DNA from: Antrihabitans stalactiti
Lineage (GTDB): Bacteria; Actinomycetota; Actinomycetes; Mycobacteriales; Mycobacteriaceae
Reading direction: 5' to 3'
Assembly: GCF_012932915.1 (NCBI RefSeq)
Contig: NZ_VCQU01000013.1
Location: 1 to 64,000 of the forward strand
Length of the DNA: 64,000 bases
Shown here: one piece after another, positions 24,670-32,168 of the stretch
Numbering within the stretch: the first letter of the stretch is position 1
Layout: the number at the start of each line of letters is the position of its first letter
Program-made: the position numbers and the translations under genes
Notes under the pieces: model-generated
The model's input: the letters and a program-made list of their open reading frames with translations, nothing else
The model's database searches: none
What the model was told of the DNA's origin: nothing

Positions 24670-24917
24670 GCGTTGATGAAGTCGTTCACATACCAACACG
24701 TCGGGACGATCTCGAAACCATCGGCTCGCGAGGAGTCCAGCGCGTATTCGACCACCTGAGCGGCCAGGCCATGACCGCGAAACTGCGGGTAGGTCAGGGT
24801 GTGGTTGAAATTCCGTACGCCGGGAGTTTCGTTGTACTCCGCATACCCGGCGAGCGTGTCGTCCAAGTAGATCTCGAACCGACTCTGCTGCGGGTTGTGC
24901 ATGATTTTGGTGGCCAC
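24639..24917 (-). CDS. Small GNAT-type N-acetyltransferase (NATD1/YjdJ-like)
   Basis: 92 residues, one of the short GNAT proteins. FEIYLDDTLAGYAEYNETPGVRNFNHTLTYPQFRGHGLAAQVVEYALDSSRADGFEIVPTCWYVNDFI is shown here only in outline: the acetyl-CoA loop is QFRGHGLA at about 45-52 and the closing PTCWYV at about 74-79. The substrate is unknown. The last nine or so residues (RARVSPPEG) and the stop are encoded by a family A hairpin, so the C-terminus has been rewritten compared with relatives, which normally end with a His-Pro stretch. Confidence 0.85.
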   Translation of the reverse strand: MATKIMHNPQQSRFEIYLDDTLAGYAEYNETPGVRNFNHTLTYPQFRGHGLAAQVVEYALDSSRADGFEIVPTCWYVNDFINARARVSPPEG

Positions 24918-25076
24918 AACACGACGTTACCGCGCAGTTCGAGGAAGCGCCGATCTAAGTAACATCTGTCCCAGCTGTAACTCTGTTACCAAATCGTGCG
25001 GGATGAGCAACTATTTTTTACGCATTGCGGGGCTAGCGTTTACGCCAGAACAATCTCGTTTCTGGAGGTCAGCGCC

Positions 25077-25397
25077 ATGAAGGTCGATAGCGGCATTGTC
25101 GGAGATCTGGTCTCTGCCATGTTTTCCTATGAGTTCCTCGACGGTGGCGTCTCGTACGACGCGATCGAGCGAATTCACCAGGGCAATGTCGACGATTGGG
25201 TGTCCGCGATCGCTCAGTCCGGGCTGCTGGGCAACGATGTGTGCGCCTCGATTCGCGACATGTGGCGCCGCGATCCGCAGACCCTCTTCGACCTATTGCT
25301 CGGTGACGCCGACGAGATGACCATCCGCCGCTGCCGGACCACGTGGGCCGCACTCGACCGCTTGGCTCCACTCGCCCCGCTTGCCGATATCGGCTGA
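25077..25397 (+). CDS. Small acidic protein of unknown function
   Basis: 106 residues, ATG preceded by TGGAGG eight bases upstream. The composition is acidic and helical (VSAMFSYEFLDGGVSYDAIERI, DPQTLFDLLLGDADEMTIRRC). I recognise no domain, signal peptide or membrane segment. An unusually AT-rich stretch lies upstream (around 25010-25030), which is where a promoter would be. It converges with the peptidase E-like gene, leaving one base between stops. Confidence 0.6.
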   Translation: MKVDSGIVGDLVSAMFSYEFLDGGVSYDAIERIHQGNVDDWVSAIAQSGLLGNDVCASIRDMWRRDPQTLFDLLLGDADEMTIRRCRTTWAALDRLAPLAPLADIG

Positions 25398-25398
25398 G

Positions 25399-26037
25399 CT
25401 AGAGCCGTTCGACCCTCTCGCCGTCGACGACGATCGCCTGGTCGTCGGTCAGCGTCCAATACGACATCTCGGCGATCTCGAAACATTCGATAGCCCGCTG
25501 CGACAACGCCGAATCTCCCATCGGCGAATCCCAATGCGGCAGGATCGCGTGGTCGACGAGGCCGAGGCCGTCCCACCTGGCGTCGATTCCGCAAGTCGGC
25601 GCAACCTCGGCCGGATCGTCGAATAGTTCGATGCCCTGCAGCGACGGCGTCATGACGCACGCGCCCGCGCTGTAACCGGCGTAGGTCAGCGCTCCACTCT
25701 TGACAAGCTCCGGCAGCACAACGTCGGCGCCGCTTCGAGCGAATTGCGCACGCAGGACGAAGGTGTTGCCACCGCGGACCCACACCAACGGGAACTTGCT
25801 CAAGGCGGTCCGCAGCGCGTCGGGTGTGCCCACGAAGTCACGCAGATCGAGCTCGGACGGCGTGAAGCCCAGCCTGCGAAGTGGGGCGATGTCACTCGTG
25901 ACAGTCGACTCCCGCGCCGACCGCGGCCAGGAATCGGCCGCGTTGGCGATGACTGCGACCGGTCCGGGTTTGCCGACGAGCGCGAGCAGCCGATCCGCGT
26001 GCTGACCGAAACGATAGGACGACAGGAATAGTCGCAC
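25399..26037 (-). CDS. Peptidase E-like protein (S51, type 1 glutamine-amidotransferase-like fold)
   Basis: 212 residues. The nucleophile elbow is GYSAGACVM at about 120-128 (Ser122), with VWVRGGNTFVLRAQF before it and LVDHAILPHWD after it providing the candidate His/Asp. Peptidase E enzymes cut Asp-x dipeptides; many bacterial relatives are uncharacterised hydrolases. It is followed upstream by the mycothiol-type enzyme gene on the same strand, six bases apart, and may be in that operon. Confidence 0.85.
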   Translation of the reverse strand: MRLFLSSYRFGQHADRLLALVGKPGPVAVIANAADSWPRSARESTVTSDIAPLRRLGFTPSELDLRDFVGTPDALRTALSKFPLVWVRGGNTFVLRAQFARSGADVVLPELVKSGALTYAGYSAGACVMTPSLQGIELFDDPAEVAPTCGIDARWDGLGLVDHAILPHWDSPMGDSALSQRAIECFEIAEMSYWTLTDDQAIVVDGERVERL

Positions 26038-26043
26038 CCGAGC

Positions 26044-26856
26044 TCAGACCACGAAACCGATGTTGTCCACAATCCGCTGACCGACCTCGGCGTCGCCCTC
26101 GATCTCGATCTCAGCGGCATGCTCGGCGGCGGTGGTCCGGCCGCCGGCAAGTCGAGTGAACAGTCGAGAGTCCAGGCGCAGCAGCGAGGTTGGCGGTCCG
26201 TCGATCGCGGGCACACGCTTTGCGCGCCCGTCGACCGCCACGTAGAGCGTCCGCGCAAGCGGGCCGGTCAGCTCGATGGCGATCCGAGAACCGTCCGGTG
26301 CTTTGCCGAGTTTGCCGACCGCGTAGCCGAGCGCGTCCTCGATGTCGCGGATCGCCAGCTCGCCGCGCGGTCCGCCTTCATCGCCGGGCCGGTCGACGGC
26401 GTCGCGGATGTCGTGTTCGTGCATCCAGCAGTCGAAGATGCGGACTCGCATGAAGCGCCCGTACGGAACCATGCCCACCGGCGACGGCGTCGGAGCGTCC
26501 CAGGCTTCCTGCGACATCTCCGTCAGCGCCGACCGGCGCGTAGCGGTGATCTCGCGGAATCGCGCCAGCATCGCCGCGCCCGGCAGATCGCGCAGACCAA
26601 TTGCCCAACTCTCGTTGAGCACCGCGACGTCGTTGTTGACGTGGGGGAGGGTCTTTACGTCGACATCGACCGCCGGCGCAGGAATGCCCGCGAGAAACGA
26701 CTCGGTGCCGATGAGATGTGCGACAACGTCGTGGACGGTCCAGTTCGGGAGCGCTGTCGGTCTGCTCCAGAGCGATTCGTCGAGGTCCGCGAGGAGATCG
26801 GCGATGACGCTCCACTCGTCGAAGAGTGCTGACGTGATGGACTGTCTGTCGTTCAT
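26044..26856 (-). CDS. Maleylpyruvate-isomerase-family, mycothiol-dependent-type enzyme
   Basis: 270 residues. N-terminal DinB-like four-helix metal-binding domain: NWTVHDVVAHLIGTESF (His47) and RIFDCWMHEHDIRDAVDRP give the metal-binding His/Glu/Asp residues; a C-terminal SCP2-like domain (GSRIAIELTGPLARTLYVAVDG) follows. This MDMPI family uses mycothiol as cofactor, consistent with an actinobacterial host. The reaction here is not known. The start overlaps the stop of the HIT gene by 4 bp. Confidence 0.88.
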   Translation of the reverse strand: MNDRQSITSALFDEWSVIADLLADLDESLWSRPTALPNWTVHDVVAHLIGTESFLAGIPAPAVDVDVKTLPHVNNDVAVLNESWAIGLRDLPGAAMLARFREITATRRSALTEMSQEAWDAPTPSPVGMVPYGRFMRVRIFDCWMHEHDIRDAVDRPGDEGGPRGELAIRDIEDALGYAVGKLGKAPDGSRIAIELTGPLARTLYVAVDGRAKRVPAIDGPPTSLLRLDSRLFTRLAGGRTTAAEHAAEIEIEGDAEVGQRIVDNIGFVV

Positions 26857-27284
26857 TCCTGCTCCAGTCGATCCATGCCCGCGCGGATGGCTGCTGCTGT
26901 CGCTGCGGGGTCCTTGCTTCGGCGCAGTACCAGGCCCGAGGCAAACCGGAGTTTGTCGCCGGACTGCCTGGGCACGACGTGCAGATGCACGTGAGCGACC
27001 GTTTGGAATGCCGACTTGCCGTCGTTCATGACGAGGTTGGCGCCGTCGGAACCGAGGTCCGACCGCCGGACTGCCAAGGCCAACCCGTGCCCGACGCGGA
27101 AGATGCGCGAACCGAGGTCCGGGTCGAGATCCTCGAGTTCGGCGGCGTGAACTTTGGGGATCACGAGCGCGTGGCCGCGGGTGATCGGGCGGATGTCGAG
27201 GAACGCCATTACGTCGTCATCCTCGTACAACATCGTGGCCGGAGCCTCGCCTCGGACGATCATGCAGAAGATGCATTCGCGCAT
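26853..27284 (-). CDS. HIT-family nucleotide hydrolase
   Basis: 143 residues. The zinc-binding-type N-terminus ECIFCMIVRGE is followed by YEDDDVMAFLDIRPITRGHALVIPK and the catalytic histidine triad HVHLHVVP near residue 101. HIT hydrolases of this Hint/HinT branch split adenosine phosphoramidates. I take the ATG giving MRECIFC as start. It is translationally coupled to the mycothiol-type enzyme gene and lies five bases after the sirtuin stop on the same strand. Confidence 0.92.
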   Translation of the reverse strand: MRECIFCMIVRGEAPATMLYEDDDVMAFLDIRPITRGHALVIPKVHAAELEDLDPDLGSRIFRVGHGLALAVRRSDLGSDGANLVMNDGKSAFQTVAHVHLHVVPRQSGDKLRFASGLVLRRSKDPAATAAAIRAGMDRLEQE

Positions 27285-27289
27285 GGCGA

Positions 27290-28030
27290 TCAGACTATGC
27301 CTGCGATCAACGCGGGCAGCCCGAGTGCCGCCGTAGTACGCCACGAGAAGTCGACTTGGTCGGTCAGCTCGGTCGCGACGGGGTTGATTTCGATCACATT
27401 TACGCCTGCGCCGCGAGCGACCGACGGCAACCCGGCGGCCGGGTACACGACGCCCGATGTCCCGACGACAAGAAGGACATCGCAGCTCTCGACCGCGTCG
27501 ATCGCGGCGAGCCATGGGGCTTCAGGCAGCGACTCACCGAACCAGACGACCCCCGGGCGAACTGGACTCGCGCAGTCCGTGCATGACGGTGGAGGGATGC
27601 GCTCGGTGGGTTCGCTCACGGGATCGACCTCGGCCGGCTTGCCGCACTCGCTACAGCGTGGAGCGAACAGGCTCCCATGCAAGTGTTCGACGTTTGTGCT
27701 GCCCGCACGTTCATGCAGGTCGTCGACGTTTTGGGTGATGATCCGAACGTTTGCATCGCACCCTGCGAGCGCGATGTGCCCGGCATTGGGCTTCGCAGCG
27801 CGGACCAGTTCGGCTCGCCACTGATACCAAGCCCACACCAAATCAGCGTCTGCTGCCCACGCATCCGGAGTCGCGAGCGCGGCGGCGTCGTAGCGCTGCC
27901 ACAGTCCTGTCTGCGCGTCGCGGAACGTCGGTACCCCGCTCTCCGCCGACATACCCGCCCCGGTCAGGACTGTGACGTTTTTCGCAGTACGGGTCGCGTC
28001 AGTGATTTCGGGGGGCACATCAGGGATCAT
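27290..28030 (-). CDS. cobB: NAD-dependent protein deacylase, Sir2 family (class III, CobB-like)
   Basis: 246 residues. NAD motif GAGMSAESGVPTFRD at 24-38, TQNVDDLH at 99-106, catalytic His118 in EHLHGS, zinc cysteines 126, 129, 150 and 153, and GTSGVVYPAAGLP. Tyr69 and Arg72 (WYQWR) match the Tyr-x-x-Arg pair that lets SIRT5 and CobB remove succinyl/malonyl groups, so desuccinylation is likely in addition to deacetylation. It heads a minus-strand group with the HIT and mycothiol-type genes. Confidence 0.93.
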   Translation of the reverse strand: MIPDVPPEITDATRTAKNVTVLTGAGMSAESGVPTFRDAQTGLWQRYDAAALATPDAWAADADLVWAWYQWRAELVRAAKPNAGHIALAGCDANVRIITQNVDDLHERAGSTNVEHLHGSLFAPRCSECGKPAEVDPVSEPTERIPPPSCTDCASPVRPGVVWFGESLPEAPWLAAIDAVESCDVLLVVGTSGVVYPAAGLPSVARGAGVNVIEINPVATELTDQVDFSWRTTAALGLPALIAGIV

Positions 28031-28126
28031 GAGACTCCACGCTAGCGGCGGGCGATAACGGCCTGGACGTGGTTCTCGGTTAGGCTCGCCCCCGGCCTTT
28101 CGAACGCGTGAGCAACCGAAATGCGT

Positions 28127-28146
28127 AACTTACTTTGCAGTAAGTT
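28127..28146. promoter_or_regulatory. Perfect 8-bp palindrome upstream of the transhydrogenase operon
   Basis: AACTTACT TTGC AGTAAGTT, perfectly symmetric, 54 bases before the pntAA start and in the AT-rich gap between divergent sirtuin and pnt genes. Size and spacing suit a dimeric repressor (TetR- or MarR-like) operator. The binding protein is not identifiable. Confidence 0.55.
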
Positions 28147-28199
28147 CTGTATCTGTTTTAGTTGCGTACGCGTCCAAATTAGAAGGAAGTGTCTGGAAG

Positions 28200-29300
28200 T
28201 TGGAGACATCGCAGAGTGGCGAGCGACCGACCATCGGCGTCGTTCGTGAGACCAACGACGGCGAACGCCGCGTTGCCATCGTGCCGAAGACCATTCCATC
28301 CTTGATTGCGAAAGGTGTCGACATCATCGTCGAGGCCGACGCAGGATCGGGCGCGCTGATTCCCGACGAGCTCTTCGTCGATGCAGGCGCGACAATCGGC
28401 GATCCCTGGTCTGCCGACGTGGTGGTGAAGGTGGCTCCGCCGAACGAGAGCGAAGTCGCCAAGCTGTCGAAGGGCCAGACCCTCATCGGATTCCTCGCAC
28501 CGCGCAACGCCGACAACAAGATCGACGCCCTGCGTGACGCGGGCGTGCAGGCCTTCGCTGTCGAGGCGATCCCGCGCATCTCCCGCGCACAGGTGATGGA
28601 TGCGTTGTCGTCGCAGGCGAACGTTGCCGGCTACAAGGCAGTCCTCCTTGCGGCGTCGGAGTCCACGCGCTTCTTCCCGATGCTCACCACCGCGGCAGGC
28701 ACGGTGAAGCCAGCGACCGTGCTGATCCTCGGCGTCGGTGTCGCAGGCCTTCAGGCCTTAGCCACGGCCAAGCGCCTCGGCGGCCGACCCACCGGATACG
28801 ACGTGCGACCCGAGGTTGCCGACCAGGTGCGGTCCGTCGGTGCGCAATGGCTCGACCTCGGCATCGACGCTGCCGGTGAAGGTGGCTACGCCCGCGAGCT
28901 GACCGACGACGAGCGTGCCAAGCAGCAGCAGGCGCTCGAAAACGCGATCAAGGGTTTCGACGTCGTCATCACGACCGCGCTGGTCCCGGGCCGTCCCGCG
29001 CCGCGCTTGGTCACCGCAGCAGCAGTCGAAGGCATGAAGCCGGGCAGCGTCGTCGTCGACCTCGCCGGCGAGACCGGCGGCAACTGCGAACTGACCGAAC
29101 CGGGCAAGACGGTCGTCAAGCATGGCGTCACCATCGCGTCGCCATTGAACCTGCCCGCCACGATGCCTGAGCACGCAAGCGAGCTGTACTCCAAGAACGT
29201 GTCTGCGTTGCTCGAGTTGATGTTGGTCGACGGCAAGCTTGCGCCTGATTTCGAAGACCAGGTTCTCGCCGATTCGTGCGTTACCCGAGAGGTGAGCTAG
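28200..29300 (+). CDS. pntAA: NAD(P) transhydrogenase subunit alpha, part 1
   Basis: 366 residues, TTG start with AGAAGGAAGTG upstream. This is the NAD(H)-binding domain I of the proton-translocating transhydrogenase: RETNDGERRVAIVPKTI at the N-terminus, RISRAQVMDALSSQANVAGYKAV at about 126-148 and the nucleotide motif LGVGVAGLQALATAKRLGG. The enzyme couples hydride transfer from NADH to NADP+ with proton influx. The three-gene split (domain I separate) is the usual form outside enterobacteria. Confidence 0.95.
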   Translation: METSQSGERPTIGVVRETNDGERRVAIVPKTIPSLIAKGVDIIVEADAGSGALIPDELFVDAGATIGDPWSADVVVKVAPPNESEVAKLSKGQTLIGFLAPRNADNKIDALRDAGVQAFAVEAIPRISRAQVMDALSSQANVAGYKAVLLAASESTRFFPMLTTAAGTVKPATVLILGVGVAGLQALATAKRLGGRPTGYDVRPEVADQVRSVGAQWLDLGIDAAGEGGYARELTDDERAKQQQALENAIKGFDVVITTALVPGRPAPRLVTAAAVEGMKPGSVVVDLAGETGGNCELTEPGKTVVKHGVTIASPLNLPATMPEHASELYSKNVSALLELMLVDGKLAPDFEDQVLADSCVTREVS

Positions 29301-29621
29301 ATGTACACCGAGCTACTTTCCAATATCGCGATCCTGGTGTTGTCCGGGTTCGTCGGTTTCGCGGTCATCTCCAAGGTGCCGAACACGCTGCACACGCCGC
29401 TGATGTCGGGCACTAACGCCATTCACGGCATCGTCGTCCTCGGCGCGCTTGTGGTCCTCGGCCGGATCGAGAACCCGTCGGTCGCCGTGCAGATCATCCT
29501 GTTCGTCGCAGTCGTGTTCGGAACGCTGAACGTAATCGGTGGCTTCGTTGTCACCGACCGGATGCTGGGCATGTTCAAGAGCAAGCCTGCTCCGGCAAAG
29601 ACGAGTGGGGCTGACAAGTAA
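29301..29621 (+). CDS. pntAB: NAD(P) transhydrogenase subunit alpha, part 2 (membrane)
   Basis: 106 residues. Three membrane helices (ILVLSGFVGFAVI, GIVVLGALVVLG, IILFVAVVFGTLNVIGGFVV) form the N-terminal part of the proton channel; the conserved TLHTPLMSGTNAIHGIV segment and FVVTDRML are visible. Starts directly after the pntAA stop. Confidence 0.94.
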   Translation: MYTELLSNIAILVLSGFVGFAVISKVPNTLHTPLMSGTNAIHGIVVLGALVVLGRIENPSVAVQIILFVAVVFGTLNVIGGFVVTDRMLGMFKSKPAPAKTSGADK

Positions 29622-31033
29622 TGGACAACCTCGTAACAGTGCTCTACATCATCGCTTTCGCGATGTTCATCTATGGCCTCATGGGTTTGACGGGGCCGAA
29701 GACTGCCGTGCGCGGCAACCAGATCGCGGCCGTCGGTATGGCGCTCGCCGTCATCGCAACGCTGATCGCGGTCCGTGACACGACCAACTGGATCCTTATC
29801 GTCGCCGGCCTCGTCGTCGGTGTGGCCCTCGGCGTCCCGCCCGCACGCTTCACGAAGATGACCGCGATGCCGCAGTTGGTCGCGTTCTTCAACGGCGTCG
29901 GTGGTGGCACAGTCGCATTGATCGCATGGGCCGAGTTCATCAACAGCAGCGGCTTCTCCGTGCTGCACGACCCGCTGACCATCCCCGTCATCGTCGGCTC
30001 GCTGTTTGCCGCGATCATCGGTTCCATCTCGTTCTGGGGCTCGCTGATCGCCTTCGGCAAGCTGCAGGAAATCTTGCCCGGTAGCCCGATCACGCTCGGT
30101 CGTTTGCAGCAGCCGTTCAACGCACTGCTCCTGATCGGCGCGGTCGCGTCAGCGGTCGTCATCGGTTTGGGTGCGTCCGACGGTGGCGTCTCGCAATGGT
30201 GGATGATCGCCCTGTTGGTGCTGGCCGGTGTCCTCGGTCTGGCCGTCGTCCTGCCCATCGGTGGCGCGGACATGCCCGTCGTGATCTCGCTGCTGAACGC
30301 GCTGACCGGACTCTCGGCTGCCGCAGCAGGCTTGGCGCTCAACAACACGGCGATGATCGTCGCGGGCATGATCGTCGGCGCGTCCGGCTCGATCCTGACC
30401 AACCTGATGGCCAAGGCCATGAACCGCTCGATCCCCGCGATCGTGGCCGGTGGCTTCGGTGGCGGCGGTGTCGCACTCGCTTCGGGCGATGGCGTCGAGC
30501 GGACCGTGAAGTCGACGTCGCCTGCCGACGCGGCCATCATGATGGCCTACGCCAACCAGGTCATCGTGGTGCCCGGCTACGGCATGGCCGTCGCCCAGGC
30601 ACAGCACGCTGTCAAGGAAATGGCCGAGATGCTGGAGAAGCGTGGCGTCGAGGTCAAGTACGCCATCCATCCAGTCGCCGGTCGCATGCCTGGCCACATG
30701 AACGTCCTTCTCGCCGAAGCTGAGGTCAGCTACGACGCGCTCAAGGAAATGGACGACATCAACGGCGAGTTCCAGCGCACCGACGTCACCCTCGTCATCG
30801 GCGCCAACGACGTCACCAACCCAGCCGCTCGCAACGACCCGAGCAGCCCGATCCACGGCATGCCGATCCTCAACGTCGACCAATCCAAAGCGGTCATCGT
30901 GCTCAAGCGCTCGATGAACAGCGGATTCGCCGGCATCGAGAACCCCCTCTTCTACGCCGACACCACTTCGATGTTGTTCGGTGATGCCAAGAAGTCGGTC
31001 GGCGCGGTCACTGAGGAATTGAAGTCGCTTTAG
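29621..31033 (+). CDS. pntB: NAD(P) transhydrogenase subunit beta
   Basis: 470 residues. The first 280 are membrane helices completing the proton channel. The last 180 form the NADP(H)-binding domain III, with IVPGYGMAVAQAQHAVKEMAEML, GRMPGHMNVLLAEAEVSYD, and VIGANDVTNPAARNDPSSPIHGMPIL. The start overlaps the pntAB stop by one base. A family B hairpin six bases downstream looks like the operon terminator. Confidence 0.95.
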   Translation: MDNLVTVLYIIAFAMFIYGLMGLTGPKTAVRGNQIAAVGMALAVIATLIAVRDTTNWILIVAGLVVGVALGVPPARFTKMTAMPQLVAFFNGVGGGTVALIAWAEFINSSGFSVLHDPLTIPVIVGSLFAAIIGSISFWGSLIAFGKLQEILPGSPITLGRLQQPFNALLLIGAVASAVVIGLGASDGGVSQWWMIALLVLAGVLGLAVVLPIGGADMPVVISLLNALTGLSAAAAGLALNNTAMIVAGMIVGASGSILTNLMAKAMNRSIPAIVAGGFGGGGVALASGDGVERTVKSTSPADAAIMMAYANQVIVVPGYGMAVAQAQHAVKEMAEMLEKRGVEVKYAIHPVAGRMPGHMNVLLAEAEVSYDALKEMDDINGEFQRTDVTLVIGANDVTNPAARNDPSSPIHGMPILNVDQSKAVIVLKRSMNSGFAGIENPLFYADTTSMLFGDAKKSVGAVTEELKSL

Positions 31034-31038
31034 TTCTC

Positions 31039-31102
31039 CGTCGAGCGCATAGTTTTGGTGGCAAATCAGCCTTTTAAAGCCACCATTTCTATGCGCTCGA
31101 CG
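31039..31102. repeat. Hairpin repeat family B, copy 1
   Basis: 24-base arms, 31039-31062 and 31079-31102, pairing at 21 of 24 positions around a 16-base loop; the outer part reads CGTCGAGCGCATAG and the inner part GGTGGC. It starts six bases after pntB. The right arm is repeated exactly (24 of 24) at 32145-32168 beyond the DUF559-like gene. Confidence 0.85.
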
Positions 31103-31194
31103 TTTATCCACAGGGCCTGGGCTATCCACAGGGCAATCTGTTTCCCCAGGTCGCTGCAATTTGGGTAGGTAGGCCGTGATGCAGGGTGGTCCAC

Positions 31195-32118
31195 ATGCGG
31201 CCAAACCTGCAGCAGATCAGAAACCGGCAACACGGAGTGTTCACGGTTCAACAAGCGCTCACCGAGTACACCCGCGCAGAGATCCGCACGCTCCTTTCGT
31301 GCGGTGAGTGGACGCGCGTCTTTCAGGGCGTGTTTCGCGAGACATCGACGCCAATCTCGCCATCCCTCTCAGTCGAAGCCGCGAGGCAGTCGATGGGGGC
31401 TACCGAAGTCGCAGCGTGCTACGAGACCGCTGCGGCACTCCACACGTTCCCAGTATTGGACGAACCGGCAACTCACGTGCTGTCTGCTGATGCGCGAATG
31501 ACGCGCCGGTCAGGGTTGGTCGTGCATCGCGACGCATTCGAACCCGAGGACCTGTGCCGCATAGACGGAACTCTCGCGACCAGTGCTGCCCGGACCGCGA
31601 TCGATCTCGCACGGACCAGTAGCCGGCTCGACGCGATCGCAACGCTCGACCTCGCGTGGCGTCGAAACGTTCTCAGTCGCGGGCGGCAGGGTGCGAGTAT
31701 CGATGAGCTGAAGGCCGAGGCAGATCGTCAGGCTGGTAGGCGGGGGATTCGACAGGCGATAGAACTGCTCGGGCTCGCGAATTGGAAGGCTGAGTCGCCC
31801 ATGGAGTCGAGGACGCGGCTGCAGTGCATCGACGGCGGCCTGCCGCATCCAGAACCACAGGTGATCGTGTGGCAGAACGGTATCGAGCGTCGAATCGATC
31901 TGGGCTGGCCTGAGTGGAAAATCGGCTTGGACTACGAAAGCGGACTCTGGCACACAGGCGACGCGGCGGCCTCGCGGGACAATCCACGGCACAACTGGCT
32001 CATCGACTACGTCTGGCTGATGTTCTACGCCGTCGCCCCGCAGGTGTATTGCCGCCCATTCGAGTTCGTCGATCCGATTAGGCGGGCAATCGATAAGCGG
32101 ATCCGCGCGAGTGCATAG
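31195..32118 (+). CDS. DUF559-type protein with AbiEi-like N-terminal domain
   Basis: About 307 residues from the ATG at MRPNLQQIRN (a GTG three codons earlier is possible). The N-terminal 45 residues (QHGVFTVQQALTEYTRAEIRTLLSCGEWTRVFQGVFR) resemble the winged helix of AbiEi-type antitoxin proteins. The C-terminus (RRIDLGWPEWKIGLDYESGLWH... RHNWLIDYVW) has the D-x(n)-E-x-x pattern of the DUF559/Vsr-like endonuclease fold. Such single-gene proteins are common in mycobacteria and Gordonia and are of unknown function; no AbiEii toxin partner is present. Hairpins with identical arms flank both sides, and the stop codon lies in the downstream hairpin. Confidence 0.65.
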   Translation: MRPNLQQIRNRQHGVFTVQQALTEYTRAEIRTLLSCGEWTRVFQGVFRETSTPISPSLSVEAARQSMGATEVAACYETAAALHTFPVLDEPATHVLSADARMTRRSGLVVHRDAFEPEDLCRIDGTLATSAARTAIDLARTSSRLDAIATLDLAWRRNVLSRGRQGASIDELKAEADRQAGRRGIRQAIELLGLANWKAESPMESRTRLQCIDGGLPHPEPQVIVWQNGIERRIDLGWPEWKIGLDYESGLWHTGDAAASRDNPRHNWLIDYVWLMFYAVAPQVYCRPFEFVDPIRRAIDKRIRASA

Positions 32119-32168
32119 AAATGGTGGCTCAAAGGAATGAAATTGCCACCATTTCTATGCGCTCGACG
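32113..32168. repeat. Hairpin repeat family B, copy 2 (bidirectional terminator-like)
   Basis: GCATAGAAATGGTGGC and GCCACCATTTCTATGC pair perfectly over 16 bp with a 16-base loop, followed by GCTCGACG as in copy 1. It sits between two convergent genes; its left arm holds the TAG stop of the DUF559-like gene and its right arm the TAG stop of the MFS gene on the other strand. Confidence 0.85.

Noticed and set aside
31039-32168. Insertion sequence around the DUF559-like gene
   Set aside because: The flanking hairpins are not terminal inverted repeats of a transposase gene and no target duplication was seen; recorded instead as a repeat-flanked gene of possible mobility.
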